The position numbers were made by a program, and so were the translations under genes. This document shows, one piece after another, positions 7,106-12,905 of a stretch of DNA of 16,553 bases (position 1 is its first letter; every line of letters starts with the position of its first letter). The notes beneath the pieces were generated by a model. The model was given only the letters and a program-made list of their open reading frames with translations, had not been told where the DNA came from and searched no databases. The stretch is from contig DATFRO010000055.1 of assembly GCA_035263105.1 (NCBI GenBank), forward strand, positions 1 through 16,553, read 5' to 3'. This DNA is from DATBVX01 sp035263105. Lineage in GTDB: Bacteria > Pseudomonadota > Gammaproteobacteria > Steroidobacterales > Steroidobacteraceae.

Positions 7106-10100
7106 ATGAGGCGAACACTGGCGTGGCTGGCCGTCGTGGGCTTGCTCCTGGGGCCCGCTACAGCCTTTTCACAAACGATCACGCGCTACGCGCGCTTCGT
7201 CGGCAACATCAATTTCGTTGCGACCGGCGGATCGCTCCGTACGCAGCCGAACACGGGCGACGCCTGTGCGGTCGGCGCCACCAGCACCGCCGCGGTCGCA
7301 GGCATTCCTGCGGGCGCGACGATCACGGCTGCCTACCTCTATTGGGGAGGCTCACAGACCGGCGCCACCATCGATTCCAACGTCACCTTCAACGGCAATG
7401 CGATCACCGCGAGCCGCACCTTCACGACCACGTTCAACAACGGCGGCACGCTGTTCCCGTACTTCGGCGGCTTCGCCGACGTCACCACGCGCGTCGCGGG
7501 CAACGGCAACTACACATTCGGCGGACTCACGGTCAACACCGGCGCGCCTCACTGCGGCAGCCAGGCGGTCGTCGCGGGCTGGGGACTGATCGTGATCTAC
7601 CAGCGCGCGGCGGAAGACCTGCGCGCCATCAACGTCTTCGACGGCCTGCAGTTCTTCCGCGGCAGCGCGATCACGCTGAACCCCGACGGCTTCCGCGTAC
7701 CGGTCGCGCCGATCAACGGCAAGATGACGATCGTCGCCTGGGAAGGCGATCCGCAGAACTCGGACCCGCTCAATGGCTTCAGCGAGCAGCTGAGCTTCAA
7801 CGGCAACGCACTCGACGACGGCATCGTGGTGGCCGGGAGCGATCCGATCACGCAGCCGTACGACGGCACCGTCAACACGCTCGGCATCGCGACCAGCTAC
7901 GGCGTCGACGTCGATACCTTCACGGTCGATCCCTACATCTCACAGGGCCAGACCTCCGCCACCACGACGTTCTCCGCGGGCGGCGACCTGGTGCTGCTCA
8001 CGGCGCAAGTGGTGAGCGTGACCAGTGAGCCGAGCGTCGATCTCAGTCTCACCAAGACGCACACCGGCGACTTCTCCGCGGGCACCAACGGCACCTACAC
8101 GATCCGTGTGAGCAACGGCACCGGCGTCGGGCTCGAGGAAGAAGACAACATCATCACGGTCACCGACACGTTGCCCGCGGGCCTCACTTATGTGTCGGGC
8201 ACGGGCACCGGGTGGACGTGCAGCAACGCCGCACAGACCGTCACCTGCAATCACCCGCCGCCGCTCGCGATGGGCGCAACGCTGCCGGATCTTTCGCTGA
8301 CGGTTCTGCCGGGCTCCGCGGCCTCGCCCTCGGTCACGAACACGGCCGTGGTCTCGAGCGCGAGCCTGGATTTCAATGCGGCGAACGATACGGCCACCGA
8401 CGCCACCAACGTCAAGCTGTCGAATCTGTCCACGTCCACCAAGACCGTCGCGGATCTCAACGCGGGTGATGCGAATCCGGGCGACACGCTGCGCTACACG
8501 ATCACGTTGCGTGAGACCGCCGGCATCCTCGCGCCGGGCGTACGCATCACCGACGACGTGCCCGCGAACGTCAGCTCGTTCACCGTCACGACCCTCCCCG
8601 CGGGCGCCGTCAACAACTCCACGGGCAGCGGCACCGGCGTCAACGGCGACGGGTTCGTGGACATCTCCAACATCACGGTGCCTGCCAACGGCACGGTGAC
8701 CGTCACCTTCGATGTGGTGATCGCGAACGGCACACCGCCCGGCGCGACGCTCGACAACACCGCCACGGTCGTCAATCAGTTCGGCACCGGCGCCACGCCT
8801 GCGGCAGCGCAGGTCATCGTGTCGCAGTCGCAGATCCCCTCGACCGGCGGCAAGGTGCTCTATCTCTACGGCACGCCAGGACAGCAGTTGTCGCGCACGC
8901 CGCCCGCCGGCACACCGGCTTCGATCAACATAGTGAGCCTGGGAGGCCAGGCCACCTGGGTCCAGACGCCCGCATTGCAGACCAGCCTGTCGCTGCCCGC
9001 CGGCAACATCCCGGTCCAGCTCTGGCTCACGCGCTCCGGAACCAACGGCGCGCGCAGCATCGTGGTGAACCTGATCGCGAGCGGCGGCATCGGCTCTCTC
9101 GGCACGGCGACCTTGAGCGTGACGCCGCCGACCGGCAACCCGGCGCTGTCGACGTTCACGATCCCGGTCACGGCGCGCGTGCTCCCCGTGGGCACGACGC
9201 TCTCACTGCAAGTCACCAACAACGGCGCCAACAATCGACCGATCCAGGTGTTCCCGGTCGACCCCGTGAGCCTTGCGCGCTCGAACGTGAGCTTCAACAG
9301 CAACACGGTCATCAACGTCAACAGCGTGACGAGCTACAACGCCGCGTACGCCGGCGGTGTCGCGACGGCATCGTTCTTCCCGGGTGCGACCGTGTACATG
9401 CGTGCCGTAGTGAGCGATCCCTTCGGCAGCTTCGACGTCTCCAGCGCTTCCATGACGCTGCTCAATCCGAGCAGCGGCACCGTGCTCAACGCCGTCGCGA
9501 TGACGCAGGTGGCGGATTCGGGCACGTCGACCCGGACATATGAAGTGAGTTACGCGCTACCGGCAGCGGCGCCGGCGGGCTCCTGGACCATGCGCGTGAC
9601 CGCACGCGAAGGCACCGAGAACACGGTGACCGACTTGGGTGTCGGAACGTTCGCCGTCGTCATTCCGCAACCGACGCTGATCGTGACGCGCACTTCGCAG
9701 GTCATCTCCGATCCGTACAACAACGCGACCAACCCGAAGCGCATCCCGGGCAGCGTGCAGATGTACTCGCTCACGATCACGAACCAGGGCCCGGGCACGG
9801 TGGATTCCAGCACGCTCGTCATCAGCGAGTTCGTGCCGCCGAACTCGGACCTCTACGTCTCGACGGCGAGCGGCGATCCGGTCGCGTTCGTGAACGGCAC
9901 GCCAGTGAGCGGCCTGAGTTACGTCTACGCGTCCAATGTCACGTACTCGAATCAACCGGGCGGCGTGGCGCCGTACAACTACACGCCGGTCCCTGATGCG
10001 AATGGCTTCGATCCGAACGTCACGGGCATGCGCATCGCGCCCACCGGTGTGATGAACGCGGCCGGCGGCAGCGGCAATCCGTCGTTTACCATCCGCTTCC

Positions 10101-10117
10101 GGGTGCGACTGCGCTGA
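7106..10117 (+). CDS. Large secreted DUF11-repeat surface protein
   Basis: 1003-residue exported protein. The signal peptide MRRTLAWLAVVGLLLGPATA with cleavage near residue 20-23 decides the start at ATG 7106; upstream GTG codons would bury it. After an N-terminal beta-rich domain (about 24-305; YLYWGGSQTG, PYFGGFADVT) come two DUF11-type beta-sandwich repeats. The first is at about 310-435 (VDLSLTKTHTG, ITVTDTLPAGLTYVSGTGTG), the second at about 441-561 (STKTVADLNAGD, ITDDVPANV). The middle region (570-850) is Thr/Ser/Asn-rich beta sequence. A third repeat-like domain at about 856-1003 holds SLTITNQGPGTVDSSTLVI. No LPXTG, PEP-CTERM, beta-barrel or C-terminal anchor is seen. Probable role: extracellular or cell-surface structural or adhesive protein; function unknown. 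It lies upstream of the RHS genes in the same direction but is probably a separate transcript. Confidence 0.85.
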   Translation: MRRTLAWLAVVGLLLGPATAFSQTITRYARFVGNINFVATGGSLRTQPNTGDACAVGATSTAAVAGIPAGATITAAYLYWGGSQTGATIDSNVTFNGNAITASRTFTTTFNNGGTLFPYFGGFADVTTRVAGNGNYTFGGLTVNTGAPHCGSQAVVAGWGLIVIYQRAAEDLRAINVFDGLQFFRGSAITLNPDGFRVPVAPINGKMTIVAWEGDPQNSDPLNGFSEQLSFNGNALDDGIVVAGSDPITQPYDGTVNTLGIATSYGVDVDTFTVDPYISQGQTSATTTFSAGGDLVLLTAQVVSVTSEPSVDLSLTKTHTGDFSAGTNGTYTIRVSNGTGVGLEEEDNIITVTDTLPAGLTYVSGTGTGWTCSNAAQTVTCNHPPPLAMGATLPDLSLTVLPGSAASPSVTNTAVVSSASLDFNAANDTATDATNVKLSNLSTSTKTVADLNAGDANPGDTLRYTITLRETAGILAPGVRITDDVPANVSSFTVTTLPAGAVNNSTGSGTGVNGDGFVDISNITVPANGTVTVTFDVVIANGTPPGATLDNTATVVNQFGTGATPAAAQVIVSQSQIPSTGGKVLYLYGTPGQQLSRTPPAGTPASINIVSLGGQATWVQTPALQTSLSLPAGNIPVQLWLTRSGTNGARSIVVNLIASGGIGSLGTATLSVTPPTGNPALSTFTIPVTARVLPVGTTLSLQVTNNGANNRPIQVFPVDPVSLARSNVSFNSNTVINVNSVTSYNAAYAGGVATASFFPGATVYMRAVVSDPFGSFDVSSASMTLLNPSSGTVLNAVAMTQVADSGTSTRTYEVSYALPAAAPAGSWTMRVTAREGTENTVTDLGVGTFAVVIPQPTLIVTRTSQVISDPYNNATNPKRIPGSVQMYSLTITNQGPGTVDSSTLVISEFVPPNSDLYVSTASGDPVAFVNGTPVSGLSYVYASNVTYSNQPGGVAPYNYTPVPDANGFDPNVTGMRIAPTGVMNAAGGSGNPSFTIRFRVRLR

Positions 10118-10143
10118 GACCGCACCGCCAATCTGGACCTTGC

Positions 10144-10163
10144 AGGCTGCACATCGGCAGCCT
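10144..10163 (+). terminator. Possible terminator after the DUF11 gene
   Basis: AGGCTGC-acatcg-GCAGCCT, a perfect 7-bp GC-rich stem beginning 26 nt after the stop. The following sequence (cgcattctcgt) has only scattered T residues, so an intrinsic terminator is uncertain. Confidence 0.4.
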
Positions 10164-10199
10164 CGCATTCTCGTAGGAATTTCGTCGCCCAAGTCAGTA

Positions 10200-10218
10200 T
10201 CTGTGCAAATCGCACAGA
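10200..10218. promoter_or_regulatory. Palindrome TCTGTGC-N5-GCACAGA
   Basis: Perfect 7-bp inverted repeat around AAATC, upstream of the RHS unit. It could be an operator. It resembles a CRP/FNR half-site arrangement, but its TGTG-N7-CACA spacing is one base shorter than the CRP consensus (TGTG-N8-CACA), so I do not assign a regulator. Confidence 0.3.
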
Positions 10219-10321
10219 AATGACCCTCGACATTTTCTGCCGTCGCTACACGTCGCAGCGCTCACTTGCGAGACGCGCCTACAGCTTCGCGAGTGGAAGC
10301 TCGCAATCGAACGGCCGAGCG

Positions 10322-10350
10322 TTGACTCCGCGCCACGCTGTGCGTAGGTT
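10322..10350 (+). promoter_or_regulatory. Candidate sigma-70 promoter for the RHS unit
   Basis: TTGACT (10322-10327, 5/6 match) and TAGGTT (10345-10350, about 3/6) are separated by 17 bp. Transcription would start about 130 nt before the GTG at 10489. The -35 and spacing are good, the -10 is weak. Confidence 0.3.
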
Positions 10351-10476
10351 CCGCATCGACTCGCGCCGATCCAACGCTGCCGCCCATGCGGACGCCAAAA
10401 AGAACGCGCGACGCAATCGACCACCGCCGACGTCCAGTTCCGCAGTTTGCGAAGCGGCAAAGACCACAAGCGCCGC

Positions 10477-10482
10477 AGGGAG
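10477..10482 (+). promoter_or_regulatory. Ribosome-binding site deciding the GTG start at 10489
   Basis: AGGGAG lies 6 nt before GTG 10489. It favours this codon over the in-frame ATG at 10447 and places the signal peptide close to the N-terminus. Confidence 0.7.
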
Positions 10483-10488
10483 CTTCAC

Positions 10489-10971
10489 GTGTCACCACGC
10501 AACGAGCGCACCACTGTCGTACTTCTCTTCACGGCCTGGTTGCCGCTCTGTCTCTGGGCCAGCGGCACATTCGCGCAGACGAAGACCACGAACTACATCT
10601 ACGACGCATTGGGGCGTCTGACGTTCGTCCAGGATCCGCTGAACGGGAATCGCGATTACGACTACGACCGCGCCGGCAATCGCGTGATCGTGGCCGTCGG
10701 CGAGGCAACTGATGGGGCCGTAGAGCCCGGTGCGCCACCCATGCCCACCGGGCTGACCAAGTTGCAGGTCGCCGACTGCGCGTGGCGCGGGACCTGGAAC
10801 GCATCTGCCGGCGCCGCCAACTACAAGGTTGGCGACACCACCGGCGTCGAAAGAACCGTCACGACACTCTACATCTTCATCAGCTGCCCAACGGGACACC
10901 CCGAGGCCGTCCAGCCGAAGTGGGTGCAGGCGTGCAACCAGGTTGGTTGCAGCGTGAAGGCGCAGTTCTAG
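10489..10971 (+). CDS. Small secreted YD-repeat protein with Cys-rich beta domain
   Basis: 160-residue exported protein, the first gene of the RHS unit. The signal peptide spans about residues 1-29 (hydrophobic VVLLFTAWLPLCLW, cleavage near TFA-Q). It is followed at about 36-70 by two YD/RHS-type repeats (YIYDALGRLTFVQD, DYDYDRAGNRVIV). Residues 85-160 form a small domain with a fibronectin-III-like look (PTGLTKLQV, WNASAGAANYKV) and four cysteines (ADC, ISC, QACNQVGC), probably paired as disulfides after export. Two YD repeats are too few to build an RHS shell, so it may be an accessory piece, for example a plug or adhesin, for the two large proteins downstream. That role is inference. The next gene begins 18 nt after its stop. 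Confidence 0.8.
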   Translation: MSPRNERTTVVLLFTAWLPLCLWASGTFAQTKTTNYIYDALGRLTFVQDPLNGNRDYDYDRAGNRVIVAVGEATDGAVEPGAPPMPTGLTKLQVADCAWRGTWNASAGAANYKVGDTTGVERTVTTLYIFISCPTGHPEAVQPKWVQACNQVGCSVKAQF

Positions 10972-10977
10972 CCGCCC

Positions 10978-10982
10978 GGAGA
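10978..10982 (+). promoter_or_regulatory. Ribosome-binding site of the 631-aa RHS gene
   Basis: GGAGA lies 7 nt before ATG 10990, showing that this RHS piece has its own translation start rather than depending on read-through from the gene before it. Confidence 0.7.
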
Positions 10983-10989
10983 CATCGCC

Positions 10990-12885
10990 ATGCAGATCTT
11001 TTCACGGATGTGTGGTCTCTCCTTCGCGGCCGCCAGCCTGGTTGCAGCCGCGCCGGCGGTGGCGATCGACCTCGCGCCGCCCAGGATGCAGGTCGTCGAC
11101 AAGTTCGGCGTGAACGTGGCGAACGGCCAGGTCACGAATCGACTGACGACGGTCGCGATCGGGGGCGACCTCGGCCTGTCCCATGAAATCGCCGCGTACA
11201 CGAACCAGGCCTCCGTGGCGGGGATGAGAGGCTACCAGGACAAGTTCTACGCCAAGACGCGCTACGTGCACATCGTGGATCAGTACATGAACCATCCGAG
11301 CGGTCTCGACGTGTTGCGGGTGCATGATTTCGCGGACACCGTCGACTTCAAGATCATGGTCGGCGGCGTGGAGTTCTCGGGCGCTCCGGGCGGAATCACC
11401 TCCAATTACACCTACCTGGCACTCGGCGACGATCGGCACACCCTGACCGTCAATGGTGATCACCTGGAGTGGACCAAGCCCGACGGCACGGTCGTCAGAT
11501 TTCTGCGTGGTCCAAATCCACACGCGGGCTCAGAAGGGTTGATGGATCAGATCATCTATCCGAACGGCTTCACGATCACGATCAGCTCGCTCAGCGTCAA
11601 CACGAATACCGGCTTTCAACTCAAATACGCCTTGGCTCCGGACAACCGGCCGCTCGACAAGCCGGACATCGTCAGTCCCTACCTTCCCACCGCCGACTCT
11701 GCGCAGTGGGCGCTCTTCAATCCGAAGTTCATCCGGGCGATCAACAACGCGGTGGAGTACTGCTCGCCGACGGCGACGGATTGCACGCTCACTCGCAGCT
11801 GGCCCGCGGCAACCTTCAGCTGGCCCGCCGGCATGCCGAGGTCGCTCTACCTGGGCGACAGCGCGCTCACCGTCACGGATGCCGGTGGAGGTGCAACGAT
11901 CTACCGGTTCAGGGCGTACGACCTGTGCCTCGATAACGGCAATCCCGTCGCAGGGTGCACGGTGAATCAGCGCTTCTCGCCGCGCCTGCTCGCCATCAGG
12001 CCTGCAGCCAGCACTGCGGATGCTTTCACGTACAACTACAAGAACGTCTATTCCATCCTCGGAAGCGATTCGACCTACGTCCAGCTGGTCCAGGAGGCCG
12101 GCGTGGTGACCGGCGCAACCCGGATGGGCGCGTCGGGGACCTACCAGTTCAACCAGACCTACTACTCGGACTTCCAGAACTTCGGGCCCACGAAAGGCGG
12201 CGTGCTTTCCGTCGCCAATCGCAATGCCTCGACCCTGCCCGGAAACGTGATCTTCGTGGACACCGTCGACGGCAGGATGAACTACGAATACAGCTTCAGA
12301 AACTTCCCGAGCAGCTACCTGAACAACACGGGGCCGAGAGAGGACTATTTATACACGCGCGGCAACCTTACGAAGATCACCTACAACCAGAACGACGCCA
12401 TCCCGACCATCGTGCAGGCGTCCTACCCAGCCACGTGTACGAATCCCAAGACCTGCAACCAGGCGAACTCGATCACGGACGCGCGAGGAAACACGACGAC
12501 ATACACCTATCATGCCCAGTCCGGCCAGGTGGCGACGATCACTTCGCCGCCGAACAAGAGCGGCATTGCCGCGCAGACACGCTACGAGTACACCCAGAAG
12601 TCCGCCAGCTATTACGCCGGCGGCGCCAACAAGATCAGCGGCTCGCCGATCTGGTTACGCACGGCCGAGAGGCACTGCGTCAACAGCAGCTACGTGAGCG
12701 GCGCGTGCCAGGGAGCCGACGAGGTCGTAACGCGGTACGAGTACAACAATGACAACCTGCTCATGACGGGTATGACGGTGACGGACGCGACCGGGAAGAC
12801 GCTTCGCACCTGTTATCAATACGACATCTACGGCAACCAGATCGGCAAGACCGCACCCAGGGCCAACCTGGCGAGCTGCAATTGA
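10990..12885 (+). CDS. Secreted RHS/YD-repeat protein, N-terminal half
   Basis: 631-residue exported protein. The signal peptide is residues 1-25, with cleavage after AVA (then IDLAPPRMQV). Residues 26-400 match the non-repetitive beta-rich start of long RHS proteins (MQVVDKFGVNVANGQV, GGDLGLSHEI). The rest carries degenerate YD repeats (YLYTRGNLTKITYNQ, TDARGNTTTYTYHA, TRYEYNNDNLLMTG, YQYDIYGNQIGKTAP). It stops at LASCN with no RHS core-end motif and no toxin. Cysteines come in close pairs along the chain (x6, x9, x5 and x9 spacing), which suggests disulfides in an oxidising compartment. The following gene continues the RHS shell after 20 nt but in another frame and with its own export signal. 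This looks like one half of a two-chain RHS shell rather than a broken gene. Confidence 0.88.
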   Translation: MQIFSRMCGLSFAAASLVAAAPAVAIDLAPPRMQVVDKFGVNVANGQVTNRLTTVAIGGDLGLSHEIAAYTNQASVAGMRGYQDKFYAKTRYVHIVDQYMNHPSGLDVLRVHDFADTVDFKIMVGGVEFSGAPGGITSNYTYLALGDDRHTLTVNGDHLEWTKPDGTVVRFLRGPNPHAGSEGLMDQIIYPNGFTITISSLSVNTNTGFQLKYALAPDNRPLDKPDIVSPYLPTADSAQWALFNPKFIRAINNAVEYCSPTATDCTLTRSWPAATFSWPAGMPRSLYLGDSALTVTDAGGGATIYRFRAYDLCLDNGNPVAGCTVNQRFSPRLLAIRPAASTADAFTYNYKNVYSILGSDSTYVQLVQEAGVVTGATRMGASGTYQFNQTYYSDFQNFGPTKGGVLSVANRNASTLPGNVIFVDTVDGRMNYEYSFRNFPSSYLNNTGPREDYLYTRGNLTKITYNQNDAIPTIVQASYPATCTNPKTCNQANSITDARGNTTTYTYHAQSGQVATITSPPNKSGIAAQTRYEYTQKSASYYAGGANKISGSPIWLRTAERHCVNSSYVSGACQGADEVVTRYEYNNDNLLMTGMTVTDATGKTLRTCYQYDIYGNQIGKTAPRANLASCN

Positions 12886-12890
12886 TTGCG

Positions 12891-12897
12891 AAGGGGA
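12891..12897 (+). promoter_or_regulatory. Ribosome-binding site deciding the ATG at 12906
   Basis: AAGGGGA lies 8 nt before ATG 12906. It favours this start over the upstream TTG at 12882 that overlaps the previous stop, and argues that the split between the two RHS halves is a true gene boundary. Confidence 0.75.
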
Positions 12898-12905
12898 CGC
12901 ACGCC

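Larger units (their letters stand above)
10118..10488 (+). other. 371-bp non-coding spacer before the RHS unit
   Basis: No open frame here has coding character; the short frames on both strands lack ribosome sites and recognisable motifs. The spacer holds the hairpin at 10144-10163, a second palindrome at 10200-10218, a candidate promoter at 10322-10350 and the ribosome site of the first RHS gene. It is the likely control region of the four-gene toxin unit. Confidence 0.6.

Noticed and set aside
10200..10218. CRP binding site
   Set aside because: The half-site spacing is one base short of the CRP consensus and the inner A/T positions differ.
10194..10469. Small minus-strand gene in the spacer before the RHS unit
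   Set aside because: Several overlapping short frames on both strands, none with a ribosome site or recognisable sequence.
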